NCBI GenBank assembly: GCA_009617715.1
Contig: VTFK01000268.1
Coordinates: 248,001-312,000 of the forward strand
DNA: 64,000 bases
DNA from: Plectrocnemia conspersa
Taxonomy: Eukaryota > Arthropoda > Insecta > Trichoptera > Polycentropodidae
Reading direction: 5' to 3'
Positions 41,703 through 54,090 of the stretch are shown one piece after another. Numbering within the stretch: position 1 is the stretch's first letter; every line of letters begins with the position of its first letter. The position numbers and the translations under genes were made by a program. Below the pieces are notes generated by a model. That model saw nothing but the letters and a program-made list of their open reading frames with translations. It did not search any database and was not told the origin of the DNA.

Positions 41703-42126
41703 ACAAATGGGTGCCACATAAAGTAAAATATCACTGTTAAGAAACACGCGTGACAAAAATTAAATTTCTAGCAATAACATAAATATTTTTCTTAATGGTT
41801 GGATAAAACGAAAGCTCCAAACCATTTTTAAACCAAAAATACATAAAAAATTGTCTGTTTTTTGCACTAGATATATATTAACATATCTTTTAATAATTGT
41901 GAATATTTAAAAAAAATCGACAAAGTACACCAATAAATGCGATATTTATTTCCTGATCTAGTTAACAAAAAATATTAAATTTCCTTAAGAAGCAATGCGT
42001 GACTACATATCCCACAATTGTCCATTCGAAAGTTTAATGTGTTGAACGATAAAATATTACCTGATCTGCCATATTCATTATTAAAAGCAGCTAACAAAAA
42101 TGCTTTACAAGTGGGTGCCGCATAAA
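41703..42126. repeat. 20-bp repeat pair (41703-41722 and 42107-42126)
   Basis: ACAAATGGGTGCCACATAAA and ACAAGTGGGTGCCGCATAAA differ by two transitions and are 404 bp apart in the same orientation. They could be ends or internal motifs of an old element. Confidence 0.6.
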
Positions 42127-43333
42127 CAAAACCATAACAATAAAACCACCGTTCCTTAGTTTATTCTGTACTTTTATAAAATGCGCTCGGTCTTATTTAC
42201 TATTTTTAAATCCTTATTCTCTACTCCATTACATATGAGAATTGTTAAAAATCTACAATATATATTATGGATTAAATTTTCTTGTACGACAATGTGCGAA
42301 CATACATCGTATTATGTTAACTAGATATTTTGCATTTTAAAAATATTTTTAGGGTAGGGTTTCAAATTACTAAGTATCTGTTAAAAGTGAATTTTGATAT
42401 AATAATAATTCAAAGACTACAGAATTTTATCACTGAAATAAAAAAACTTTTAATATTCGTCATTGCGTATTTTTCAATCAAAATGTGTATTATTAGCGAA
42501 GAAAATATACTTTATTTATTTCATGAGCAACCTTATATAATTTATTTGTATTGTGCTATAAATATAATATATAAAAATTATAAAGTAATTAATTTATAAA
42601 AGCAGCAAATTATGTTACAAACATATTTTTCAACACTTCTACGCTACCCATTAAGTGACACCTAAACACAAAGCCCATATAGTTCGGAAAAACTTTAATT
42701 AAACTTCAGGATTACCAGATTGTTGAATACCGCAAACTATCTGAAAGGCTATCATTTGTTAGTCATGTATTGTTTCTATCATAAGCGTGTTAGGCTTATA
42801 AATAAAACAATATAAAAAACAGACTGGATAAGGGGTGACTCATCGGTAGAAGTTTTGATTTCTCCTAATTTTTTTTTCAATACTAAAAATACTCGCAGCT
42901 TTGTCGTCAGTGATAACAACAAGTAGAAATCGCGCACCACATAATTTATGTACTAATTATTTATTCCTTTTTTTTTGTTTGTGTAACTCATTATTTCATT
43001 TTATATATTTTGATAAATCAGACTGGAATTAAAGAAAAATAAGAGAAAAATCATAAAAAAAATTAGGGCAAATACTAATCATACAAAATATCGGACATCA
43101 TGTTTCGTACATTTTATAATATTATTATTAATTTGTAATAATAATATTACAAACTAATAGTAATGCCAAAATGACTCATTGATTCATTTTGTCATTGTAA
43201 GTAAAATATGTTATGGTGCAGAAATATGAAAATCAACGATTCACTATGATATAACTATCTAAGATGGTCTACAATTATGACATATAAACTTTAAAAGTAC
43301 GTAAAACAGGTCAAAATGATGTAATATGCTTTT
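42127..43333. other. AT-rich, no feature seen
   Basis: Only AT-driven short ORFs and the small inverted repeat at 43117-43149. Confidence 0.5.
43117..43149. repeat. 14-bp AT-only inverted repeat
   Basis: TAATATTATTATTA (43117-43130) is the reverse complement of 43136-43149 with a 5-nt loop. Confidence 0.85.
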
Positions 43334-43337
43334 TTAA

Positions 43338-44269
43338 CCCTTTGCTCTGCAAAGTCATTTTCAGTAAATTTGTCAATAATTATGATTGAAAGGAAAAAAT
43401 CAGATTTTAATATATATGTATATATATGTATATATATATAAAAGGGGGCTTAAATTACGATAACTCTTCAATGTGTTTATTATACATTTATTTGACAAAT
43501 TAATTTTTAAAATCAAGTGTAATACTTTTTTAAAGCAATACCTTTAAAGAAAGCTAGATATTTTTTTTAAAGTTTTGAAATAATACGTCTTTTCTTATCT
43601 TCCTATGTGAATTTGGGGTTCTAGTTCTAAAATTCTGATTTTAAATTTTTTAAATATATATTCTAAATATAATACCCAGAATATTTCCAAAAAGAAAACC
43701 TTTACTATAATAACATATTTAAGCAAAATATTCAATCTGGAACAAAAAGCCCGTAACCAAAAGTCGTATTTTCGGAACATAAATAATTCCTATAATTATG
43801 ATTAACCTACGAAATGTCATTTTATTGCTATATCAAATTGTTCTAAAATTTTCATCTAAAATATTCAAATAATAGTCATAAATTTTACTTATTAAAATTC
43901 ATTTTTGCTGGTTTAAAACATCCTTTTGAACTATAAATTGAAAACCCCCACAAATTTTAATTTGTAATTAACTAATAAATAATAAAACCATTGAATTGTA
44001 AGGACAGTCTAAATAAGAATGAATTAATGCAGAAATACATAATATGTTCACGGTGATTTTTAGCAACACAGACTATTGTAACAAGCATCCACTGCATCTA
44101 TAGACAGACCACTTTTTTATTAGTTCTAGATGTTAAATCAATAGGTATTTGGTCATAAAATCAGAAATTTGTCTGATTATAAACCATTACCTGATGTATC
44201 CGAAATAAAAAAAATAATATAATAGATTTAAATTATTTAAGAAACAGCTCGACATAGGAGTCCAAAGGG
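43338..44269. mobile_element. piggyBac-like non-autonomous element flanked by TTAA
   Basis: The left end is TTAA (43334-43337) followed by CCCTTTGCTCTGCAAAGTCA. The right end, read inverted from 44270-44273 TTAA, starts CCCTTTGGACTCCTATGTCG. The first seven bases are identical and 13 of 20 match overall. TTAA duplications plus CCC-starting inverted ends are the signature of the piggyBac superfamily. The 932-bp interior is AT-rich, with a TATATATG stretch at 43410-43440, and shows no recognisable transposase on either strand, so it would be a MITE-type derivative. The ends are short, so coincidence is not excluded. Confidence 0.6.
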
Positions 44270-44273
44270 TTAA

Positions 44274-45160
44274 GAGCAGCGAACGCAGAACCCATTTATA
44301 GTTTAAAAATATTAAAATAAAAAGTAAAATAAATTAAATTAATAATATTACACCAATTAAACTGTAAACAATGTAATGTGTGTTTTTATATAAATAAGCT
44401 TAACAGCTCATTAAAGAAACGCGATATTTTTGAATACAACATTTTTTTTTATCACTGATAAAATATATTTGTGAGCAAAAATAAATTTTTAGTTACGTTT
44501 CTCAAATGTCAATGCTTTTTTTTTTTTAAATGGGTTAAAAATCACTTTCTCAAAGTTACACCAAAGAAAATATGTTGAAGGATAAAATTATATTTTTATA
44601 TTATATTTTTAATTATGCAAAAGCACCAGAAGCATTTTTATGGTAATTGGAATATATTTTTGCTACAAGAAAACAATGTATTATAAATAACACAAATTGT
44701 TTTTATATTCAGTAAATATGACTTAACATATAACATAAATATCTTATAAGTTGTTATTTTTGTGTTACGGCAAAAAAATTAAAAAAAGTTTTTGAGTTAT
44801 TTTTACACATTTTGCTATACAAATATTTTTTATTTAAAATAATAATCTTTAAATTTTATAAAAATTATCTAATAACTAGAGATACCTTATAAAATATAAG
44901 CAAGATTATATACTTATTTCATTGATACATATAAATTATGCTTTTTAAGGTTCGTATAACTATTAATAGTGTTATTTAAAATATTGTAGATATAGCAATA
45001 AAAATTGTAGGTTGTTATTTTGTCGTAATAATTGCGAAACATGTGAAATTATGATATTAAATATAAATTTAAGGGAATTTCAACCACTTGTACAATTTCT
45101 ATAATATATGAACGACCAATTTGAACAAATAAAAAGAAAAATCAAAAATATTTTAAATCG
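44274..45160. other. AT-rich, no feature seen
   Basis: AT-rich unique DNA right of the piggyBac-like element. Confidence 0.6.
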
Positions 45161-46220
45161 GGCCACACGCAGCAGAGCGATTTTGTAACCAAACAATTGC
45201 ATTATTAATTATTAACATTGAACGGATCACCTAATAGCGCAACTGTTCTGAGACGGTAATTACTAATATGCATCGTTGAAAAGGCGACTGTTTGATTAGA
45301 AAGGATCCACGATAAACAATACGTTTTACCCTGTGCATAATATTATTGTTTTTATACCCTTTGAATATCGATCGCCGGGTGCCCATCTGAACCGTTTCTA
45401 TTTTACCGCGCTTAAAAAATAATTCTATATCATAGACCGATATAAAAAATAATAAAAAAAGCGCTAACTATAACTTTTTTTAGTGTGGAGTAAAACCAGT
45501 CATGTTATCTCTTAACTTTTGTACCTAAGTAACTTCTCCTAAATCAAACATTATACCAACGTTAGATGGTTGTCACACAATAAATTTTAAACTCCAACAC
45601 AGTAAATCCTAATCAATCGACATCATAGTAGACCCAGTGTACCGTAGAATAATTCATGTGTTCTAATGATACGTTTCGCTCATGCGTAGACATTCCCAAG
45701 TACACACATATACACACACGTCAGCGTATTTCTCGCTTTGATATCCCTAGCTTTATACCTACGTATTTATTTTACGCAAATAATATCGCCGCGTGTTAAT
45801 TAATTATCGCAACGCAACGAACTGGGTTACGTTTAACGACGCGCTTACGCAACGTAACGATTCACGTTCTAGGGTCTAAATGTCTAAATGTTATGATTGT
45901 GGGGCGCCAAGGTGTGCGATAATGAAATTACCGTGCCGTCGATTAATTTCGGCCTATGGGCGATTTTTTCGGTCGGGTGAAAAATGGCTTCGAATTGCTC
46001 AAATCCGCCCGCCCCTAGGGATTAGCGCGGATTATACGTATCATAGTGGTAGGGATTCGTGGTGCGGTATCGAAAATCGATCGAGAGAGAAGTAATCTTA
46101 CGGTTTACATAAATAATGTTAAGCGTGCTTTGAACGCACTAGAGCTTTGTCGTACAGAGAGTTCGGGAAGTTCTGGTGACATTTTGATAGCGATTATATA
46201 GTGACTCGTCACGCGTCATG
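45160..46220. other. Long CpG-containing island
   Basis: Contains TTAATTAATTATCGC (homeodomain-type core), the reiterated words CGCAACG and ACGTAACG (45808-45862), and GGGGCGCCAAGG. A 71-codon frame (45880-46095) is unrecognised. It is the longest such island and a candidate enhancer. Confidence 0.4.
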
Positions 46221-47040
46221 ACGTCAAAATAGACTAACGAAAGGAAAACTTAAAAATGTTGTAAATATGATTTTTTGTCAAAACTATATTTACATGAATG
46301 TATGTTTTTTATATTAAAAGGTATGATAAATATGTTACGTGGCGCAAAATAAACTTGATTATTTTATATAATATATGGAAATATTCTGTAGACATATTAG
46401 GTATCCCTTTTTTTTATTTCGATTTATTATACATACGATTTATACAAAAAATAAAGTTTATTTAAAGTTATATATAACTTTAAAAGCTTATTACAAACTT
46501 AAGTTTATTGAAATATGTTTTTAAAAGATAATAAAAATATAGCAAAAATTAAGACTTTAAAACAAAAATATACATTATAAAAAAACATAACAAAAAATTT
46601 GGCAAATCAAAATATTAACGCTTCGAAATTTATTTAAAGAATTTATTTGAGCTCTTAAAACAATTTGCAAATGTATATTTAGAAAAAAATATTATTTTAT
46701 ATTAAGGCAATGTCTTTTGAAAAAATAGGAAATGAGTTTTTTATATAAAAGTATATTAAAAAGTTCAAACAGCAAAAAGAAAGATATAACAATACAAAAT
46801 ATTATCCTAAGCATTCTGTTTTTATTTTTACTCTTACAAATAATATTTTTACTATACGAAATAAAAAAAAATGAATAAATTGGATAGACAACTGAGTCTA
46901 ATTGGCGAGACTGCTAGTTCCGGTCTTTATTGATCGAGTCAAGAGCTCAGTAGTGCTTATTAATGCGACAAATGTCTATACTGGTCCTTCCAGGAGGCTT
47001 AGACGAGTAGAAGGAAGGCTAAATTTAAAGCTGTAAGGGT
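46221..47040. other. AT-rich, ending in a GC patch
   Basis: The patch 46900-47040 (CTGGTCCTTCCAGGAGGC) shares the 11-mer ACTGGTCCTTC with the inverted repeat at 10215. No gene is assigned. Confidence 0.4.
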
Positions 47041-47119
47041 TATTGCCTTTAATGAGTCACAATCATTTTATGCGAAAATACTTCTTAAGAAATTTAATAA
47101 ATAAGCGTTATTATAATAT

Positions 47120-47380
47120 TTAAATAAACGTTAAGTTACTTTGCAAAAGTGCAAGAAGATCATGATTTTCTGAGCAAGGCGCTATCGAGAGGTAAAAAAT
47201 ATTCAATATAATGGCACACATCAGAAACCAAATGTCAGTGACAACCGGATCTGTAAAGTGGCCCAAAAAGACTTTCTCGTCCGGTTCGTACACCACCCTA
47301 GAGACCCAGCCCCAGCGGTTTACAAAACCGACGGCAGAGCGCCCATACGTTCCAAGGGTATATTTCAGCATTGTAAACAT
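47120..47380 (-). CDS. Candidate coding segment of unknown identity (86 codons)
   Basis: The minus-strand frame from ATG 47380 to TAA 47120 has balanced amino-acid composition (LKYTLGTYGRSAVGFVNRWG, then VVYEPDEKVFLGHF, then a hydrophobic stretch WFLMCAIILNIFYL) and GC well above its surroundings. The last segment could be a membrane helix. I do not recognise the family. A plus-strand frame of 66 codons overlaps it (47211-47411), so strand is not certain. Another GC-rich patch at 46900-47040 lies downstream. It could be an exon, a mobile-element remnant or chance. Confidence 0.2.
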   Translation of the reverse strand: MFTMLKYTLGTYGRSAVGFVNRWGWVSRVVYEPDEKVFLGHFTDPVVTDIWFLMCAIILNIFYLSIAPCSENHDLLALLQSNLTFI

Positions 47381-47770
47381 TTTAAGCTACTCGCAGCTGG
47401 CTAGCATATAATAAGTCATCCACAAAACGGCATCATTTTTATATAAATAATATTTGCTTTTCTACAACAATTTTATATAAATCACAATCAGGTTAACTGC
47501 GTTTAAAGAGGCAATTGTGTTAATGTTTAGCCTCACTTCCCATTCATTCTTTTGTGGTGCATTTACAAATTATTTTTTAAATCACAATATTTAGCAAGTC
47601 ATAGCTTATCATTGAAAAATATTTGAATTTTTTGCTAAAAACGATTAATTTCTAAAAAAAAAATTAATAATGATGCAGCATGAATTTTTGCAAATTCAAT
47701 AAGAGTTGATTTTTAATATATCTGTATATAAATCTATATTATTTGTGTAAAATCCATCTCGTTGCGCAGT

Positions 47771-47976
47771 GAAATTATACTATATACTAATCATGTGTTG
47801 TAGCTCATACATAATGTATCGATTGTACTCGTGTAAGTTTTGTGACGCAATACCGTTTGAGTACACATAAAGCAGATTCGGACATTTATATCAATAGTTT
47901 ATTGGCAAACACCTGTTCAAAGCAATTACTTAGCCACTAAAGTGGTCGTCCAATCTAGGCAAACAGTTTATCATGA
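47771..47976 (+). repeat. Duplicated 5' flank of tRNA-Ser copy 1
   Basis: About 200 bp upstream of the tRNA align with 53803-54005. Shared blocks are TGTATCGATT near the distal end, a 19-bp identical block AACACCTGTTCAAAGCAAT at 47908-47926, and a 13-bp identical block GTCGTCCAATCTA at 47945-47957, 32 bp before the tRNA. Sequence between the blocks is diverged. The blocks could be upstream Pol III elements or simply leftovers of the duplication. Confidence 0.85.
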
Positions 47977-48058
47977 GCTGAGGTGTCCGAGTGGTTAAGG
48001 AGTTGGACTTGAAATCCAATGGGTTCTACCCGCGCAGGTTCGAATCCTGTCCTCAGCG
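47977..48058 (+). tRNA. tRNA-Ser (anticodon TGA), copy 1
   Basis: This is an 82-nt class II tRNA gene reading serine codon TCA. The acceptor arms GCTGAGG and CCTCAGC pair perfectly over 7 bp and are followed by discriminator G. The anticodon stem is TTGGA/TCCAA and the loop is CTTGAAA, which gives anticodon TGA. A long variable arm (GGG-TTCTA-CCC) is diagnostic of Ser/Leu tRNAs. The internal Pol III promoter is visible as an A box around TCCGAGTGG and a B box GGTTCGAATCC at 48037-48047. There is no intron and no encoded CCA. A run of eight T follows six bases downstream. The gene is identical base for base to the copy at 54006-54087, and the upstream flank is also related to that copy. Confidence 0.97.
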
Positions 48059-48063
48059 AAAAG

Positions 48064-48071
48064 TTTTTTTT
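48064..48071 (+). terminator. Pol III oligo-T terminator of tRNA copy 1
   Basis: Eight consecutive T begin six bases after the discriminator base, the usual RNA polymerase III stop signal. Confidence 0.85.
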
Positions 48072-48074
48072 AAT

Positions 48075-48099
48075 ATTATAAATAATAATAATAATAATA
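48075..48099. repeat. (AAT)n microsatellite
   Basis: This AATAATAAT run lies just beyond the terminator of tRNA copy 1. A shorter AATAATA sits at the same place after copy 2. Confidence 0.8.
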
Positions 48100-51000
48100 G
48101 TGCTTTTAAATATGTAACAAAATAACGTCATAAAAATGAATTAAGTCAAAATAGATATAAAACAGCAAGAAATAAATAAGTTCGATAAAAGTAAACGTCA
48201 TATTCGATAAGAAAAACGACCGTATATAAAAATAATACTCTATATATAGAATAAAAACAATAAAAATCAGTATAAAAAATAAATCATCCCTTAAATCAGT
48301 GCACACTGCAGATTAATAAACATTCAGCTCCTTATAAAACGGTTAAATTTTTCCACACTACCGATAAGAGCCGATACTTGACTTTATAAAAAATATTTGA
48401 ATTGAAACTTTTATAAGCAGGCAAGTTTTATTCTTATTTAGGTTGCGACAGGCAACAAGTACTGTATCTTTAAATGTTTGATTTAGTTAAAACCACGAAG
48501 TCAACAGCACTCAAATCACCAGAGATAGCTGTCTAATTATATAAACTGCGCATTGGTTAGATACATAATTATTGATTTTATTATTGTAGTTATCAAACAA
48601 AGCTGGATTATTATACAATGGATTAACGTAAATACATACTTGCATTTGAAACAATTTACCAAATGTTTGGTTATGGATAACTTGGATATCTGTTAAATAC
48701 ATCGGTATTCATATTGTAGACGTGTTTTGAAAATCAGTCACGTTTATTACTCGCAGCTCTTCGAGTTCAAAGGAAATAGATTTATTACTACCGGTTATGT
48801 GCATTTACTCTATTGGTTAATTACAGATTAGGTAAATAGGGGACAATATACCTTAGTATGTATTACGTAATGTGTAGGTATTAAAACGTGATATATATTA
48901 ATATTGATAGAATACCAATTATGTGTAAATAATATTATTTTTTAGAACATAAGATTATCATTCGTTGTGGTATAAAATAAGCCGATTATAGAATGAATTT
49001 TTTTATTGTTTAATATAATTCTAAAAATAAATATTTTAATATTAACCATCATTATATTATTGTAATAATTTATTCAAATACTTAATAACAAGCTTATTCT
49101 TGAAATATACATGAAAAAGATAATTTTTAGTTGAATTTAAGATCTTTGCTGATTTTATGGTTTACACCGATTTTAAAAGTACTTGTATTAAATAGTCATG
49201 AGAAGTAAATTTAAAAAAATATATTTAGGTACATAAAACCATTGTTTAATTGTTTTTTTAAACTATAAGTTTTGTTATTATGTACTTTATATTTTTATAA
49301 ATATAATACGGTGTATAAATATAGTATTTTTATAAAAAATGGTCCTCTGATTACCATTAAATTTTAATTTCGCTTATATTCCTTATTTATTAAGGAATTT
49401 GTAAAGGTAATGGATAGAAAGTATATCATTATATTTAGAACAAAAACATTTCAATTGATAATGATATGATTATTACATTCAATATTAAATTCAGAAATTA
49501 ATAAAAAGTATTAGAAAAACCGTATCTATTTATAGTAATGTAAACATTATTTAATTATGTTGTTAATCAGGTTTGTTAATATATATATGTCATTGCTTTT
49601 ATGTTTCAATATCGGTATAAGCGTTATTTCTGTTCGTGTGTCTGTTTTAAACTAATTTAAATAGTCTTTGGATTTTCAAAGATAATTAAAATAATATTTT
49701 ATCCCTATAAAAATTAAAACGTAACTAAAAAATGTTTATAAAATCAGTAAGCAATTTTTTAGCCTTTATTTATTTATTTTATAATTATGTTATGTTCAAG
49801 ATAAATAAACAAGCTAAAAATATGCGTATATTTATACAATATATTATTATTTACGAAAATAATAAAATATAAATATAATCAGATGATTGTTCCAACTCTC
49901 CATTCAAAATATTTATACAAGATATCAACAAAATCTCTGTAAATATTTTATTTTGAAATGGGTTGTTTAGGATAAACGTGTATTTAAATTTATGTTTTAT
50001 TTCGCAAAGGTAAATTAAAAAGTGCAAGAGAGCATTTTATGGGCGTATTTCAAGACAAACAACTAGAGTTAGAAAAGTATATACCTTAAAGGTTATTTTT
50101 ACAAACTTTAAATACTACGTAATGGAATATAAATATAAGGTAATGTATACTAAGGAAATCACTGGTAGAAACTATAAATTTTGGTTTAGAATTTCTTGTT
50201 CACCTATGACAAGTTGCGTTGTTAAATTTAACTTTGTTTGTCGGCAATATTTAGTATCCAAGCGTTGCTCATTAACGGTAAAGGTAAAACAAACCAAAAC
50301 CCCAAATTACTCATTACATAGAATGGCGACGTTGCTATTAAACTGATTTCAAACAAATACTAGCTACGATAAATCCTTAAAAAACCGAGAGGAGCAACCA
50401 CTTTTATTCAACCGTCCTATCTTTTCCAAGATGAATCCCAAGAGTTTCACTTAATCTTTGATACGACTTCAAGAATCCAGTATTACGGTGAAAAAAATAC
50501 GTATGTGTATTTATTATTGAACAAATTGTTCTGCACAGAACTTCTGTGAGCATGATAAGACTATATGAATATTTTATGAATATTGTTAAAATATCTTAAA
50601 TTTTAATTATAGTGATTTTATATAATTATATAATATATTTAATAAACTAAATATTTATATAAAAAAATCAATTAATCTTGGATCATGTAGAAAATTAAAT
50701 ACACATTCATTTTGTCACTACTTTCTTAAAAAAATAATATTTCTCAAGCGACAATGATATTTCATATACATATGTTATATAACACACTATTACTTCTATA
50801 AGGCATAAAAGTTTATTGTCATATAAATTAAAACCTCAAAGAATTTTAATTTATAGGTATAATGATTTTGGAAAATATATTATAGAAATAATTTACTCGA
50901 ATTTAAAAAAAATATATATAAAATATTTGAAATACAACTTGTGCTGTGTGATGATAAAAAAATTCCCAAATATATAAATATAAATTTTAAAATCTAATCA

Positions 51001-52380
51001 TTGCTCGAGTAAACTGTCAGTAGTGCATAATTAGTTTAATTGATATTTTTGATTTTTAATCAAAGCATGGGAGATTTTTTGATAAAAAAATAATTTAATT
51101 AATTGATCAATTTTGTGATATAATTAATATATTTTACACAATCTGCAAATATGAATAGAACTCTGTTTTTAGATGCCACTTATAACAATAATTTGTATAG
51201 ATATAATAAAATATTACTTCAATCCAGATATACCATAGATTCTCAAAGGAGACATTAACGCCAACCGGTAGGCGATGGACGAATCTCGGTGGATATGCTG
51301 GCTCTAGGGTAATTTAGTGGGCGATGAAGGAGCTATGAAGGGCGACGGAGAAGTGGGCAAAAAGTTTTTTGTTCAAAAAATAATTTTGTACGAGTTAAGA
51401 AAAATATTTTATTTTTCGAATATCATTCGTATACAAGATAAAAATAAACAGCACAAGAAAACTTCCCTAAAGAAGTTTTGCTGGAATTTTACTTGATGTC
51501 GAGTGTTCATTATTTATTGAAACAACATAGCTTCTACTTTTGAGTGTATGAGTGTATTAAGCGTATCAGATAGTCAAAAGTTTTGTATTTGTATATTTCA
51601 TTAATCAAAATATATACCAAGCATTAAAAGACTAATAATCTTTTTCGTATTATAATTACCGCATATGTGCTCAGTTGAAATGTTAGGTTAGTGATAATAT
51701 TTTCCAAAAAAATTTTTAGACACAAGGATTATTACTTTAACATTTTTACTTAATGACGATAATAAACTAATAGGGCGATAACTATTTGGAATTAAAGAAT
51801 CCTTATCGGATTTTTATCGTATGATTCTTAGCAATTTTTCAAATAAAAGCCGCTAGTACTTCGATTGTCAGATCTGGCACATGCAAGCAGTCATATTGAA
51901 TTTCCAAGAATAATTAGGCAATTTAATTCTGGGATCTCAGATCCCAAGATCCTTAATAATTTACAATGCTTATAAATGTCAATAATAATAAAAATAAGTC
52001 TAAAACTTTGCGAGTTGAATTTAAAACAAGTTTTTAATGTTCAATACACCTGCACTTGTAACATGCGGAATCAGCGAATGCTCATATGTTATTAAAATAG
52101 CTTTTAATGATGCAAAACGAAAATATATTACCGTAAGTGATTTACTGAGGTTAGATATCGACACAGTTATTTTAAATACAAATTACTATTGACTATTCCT
52201 CATATAATATTTATTAAGCAAAAACTGACAGAATCCAAAAATCAATTATAAATTTTACCATAGTAAAAATTATACTAAAATATGTTACTTGATCTCTTAA
52301 TCCTGATTTTATAAACTAGTTAAAAAGCGCGTAATATTAAAAATAAATTTAAAAAATCACATACAAAATTCAACTGTATC
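48100..52380. other. AT-rich with one short GC patch
   Basis: The patch 51255-51360 (GCCAACCGGTAGGCGATGG, then GGGCGACGGAGAAGTGGGC) is isolated. Otherwise no features are seen. Confidence 0.5.
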
Positions 52381-52841
52381 CCCCGGGAGCAAGTTTGTTA
52401 TAATCTGGTAGGAACTAATTTTGGCGCCGATTTCAGAGCAGAGTGCGTCTCTGGAGTACCGGGAGTGAGCCAAATAGGATTATGTCATTGTTTGAGTCAG
52501 GGCAGGGTGGAATTGGGAGGTGGCTCATGTTATAAACATGAACAAGCCAATTTGCATAAGCGCGCTCGCAATAATTGTGACCATACGTTTTCCTCTTTTA
52601 ACCGGGAAACTTTTAGCATCCGTTTACAAAAATATGACCCCGCGCTAGCGAGTGAGCTTCGAAATATAATTTTAAATTGCATCTGTGGATCAAACACATT
52701 TACGTATGTACTTCATTGTTTGTTTATAATCATTGTATACGAGCTATTTTCTAAAAGTATGAGTACTATTTTTTAAATTTAAATTAATATCTAACGTACT
52801 GAGGCGACCACACAAATAGGTCCACATACAAAAAAGGGTAA
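52380..52841. other. GC-richer island
   Basis: A 103-codon plus frame (52465-52776) is present and unrecognised (SQGRVELGGGSCYKHEQAN). GGCTCATGTTATAAACATGA holds a CATGTT/AACATG hairpin (52524-52539). Confidence 0.35.
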
Positions 52842-52897
52842 TTGTCTTATTGTTAATGACTGTGACTAAAAACGTTCATGCATTAACAATGAGACAA
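52842..52897. repeat. 17-bp inverted repeat with 22-nt loop
   Basis: Arms TTGTCTTATTGTTAATG (52842-52858) and CATTAACAATGAGACAA (52881-52897) pair with one mismatch. It borders the GC-rich island that follows. Confidence 0.88.
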
Positions 52898-53490
52898 ATA
52901 TCATGGCACAAAATAGATTTCTTTTGACCACATAGCACGAGTCGTTAAGAGAATCCCTTTGTGACAAAACTGCTACGGACTGCTTTTCAAAAAATTCTAA
53001 AGTCTGGACAAGCAAAAAAAAACTCGAGTTCTACGAAGCGACTGCAGCGATTTGGCTAGGAGATCGATGCACAATCGCGATTGGCCAGCAAGCGAGCAGC
53101 CCCTAAAGAATATAAGCCCAGACTCTAATGAGGAGAGGGCAGACGGGCAGAGACGAGCAGACAGCCAGCGACGCAGACGATCTACCAGCAGCCATCCGGA
53201 GGGATCAGCCACGCGCCCTCACCGACAGACCAGAAGATCATTCCTGGAACTCCCTAACTACCAGCCGCTTTAAGAGTCACAACTGACACTCGCCGCACGC
53301 AGCCACAAGCCCCGGAGCATCATCTACGACCATCACCACCTGCGCCACCTTCACCGCAGTCGGAAGAAACGCCACGTTTTTAATCCTCCATGTAAATATC
53401 ACTTAATAAAAAGTCCATCTAGATTCACATAATACTCTCATTGGCCGCGAGATTAACTACCCCTAGGGCTACGCCCCCTAAAGTCCCATA
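52898..53490 (+). other. GC-rich island, possibly an LTR-type remnant
   Basis: This is the most GC-rich stretch of the window (about 53000-53360). It has a TATA-like GAATATAAGC at 53108-53117, then a C/A-rich unique region with CACC/CATC repeats, then a possible polyadenylation signal AATAAA at about 53404. That order would fit a solo LTR or a short transcribed unit. I could not define matching LTR ends or a target duplication. Frames of 71-73 codons on both strands overlap and reflect the composition only. Confidence 0.3.
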
Positions 53491-53802
53491 AAAAATAGAT
53501 TGGTTATTTTTAAGTACGACCCTTAAAAAGCCAAACAGTAATTCTAACGTTTTTAATATAGAGCACAAAGCTGAGCATATTCTAATTTTATATCAATCAC
53601 TCACTATTTTTTTTTCTTCTATCTATCTCCTACATCTAGGACTTAATACTTCCCTTTCGATTATTTTAAACTATCTTTAACATTTACTAGTAAATCACCT
53701 ACCAGTTCACAAATGTTTTTAGTGGCTGCAGCTAAATATTTTTTTATTAAATTCATACAATGTATATGTATAACATATATGTATATATTTGTGATATCTA
53801 CC

Positions 53803-54005
53803 AGTTATGCTACTATACAAATAATATGCTGTTTCACACAGAAGTGTATCGATTATATGCGTGTTAGTTTTTTACTATTATACCACTTGAGTAAACATAA
53901 ATCAGATTTAGAAATTTATATTCTTTGATTATTGGCCAACACCTGTTCAAAGCAATCACTCAACCACTATATTAGTCGTCCAATCTATTGAACAGCTTCT
54001 TATCA
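53803..54005 (+). repeat. Duplicated 5' flank of tRNA-Ser copy 2
   Basis: This is the partner of the flank at 47771-47976. The identical blocks sit at 53938-53956 and 53975-53987, the latter 31 bp before the tRNA, so the spacing to the tRNA is conserved to within one base. Weak similarity continues for about 30 bp past the terminators. Confidence 0.85.
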
Positions 54006-54087
54006 GCTGAGGTGTCCGAGTGGTTAAGGAGTTGGACTTGAAATCCAATGGGTTCTACCCGCGCAGGTTCGAATCCTGTCCTCAGCG
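54006..54087 (+). tRNA. tRNA-Ser (anticodon TGA), copy 2
   Basis: This second 82-nt tRNA-Ser gene is identical to the one at 47977-48058. It has the same 7-bp acceptor stem, CTTGAAA anticodon loop (anticodon TGA), long variable arm and GGTTCGAATCC B box. It lies on the same strand, 6029 bp downstream of copy 1. Ten T follow within four bases of the discriminator G. The 5' flank is clearly homologous to that of copy 1 but has diverged, whereas the tRNA body has not changed at all. This argues that both copies are under selection, or that gene conversion keeps the bodies identical. Confidence 0.97.
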
Positions 54088-54090
54088 AAA

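Noticed and set aside
42330..42599. 89-codon frame
   Set aside because: AT-driven composition, no recognisable family, no GC rise relative to surroundings.
53052..53273. 73-codon Arg/Ser/Gln-rich plus-strand frame in the GC-rich island
   Set aside because: An equally long minus-strand frame overlaps it; composition bias in a GC-rich island is sufficient.
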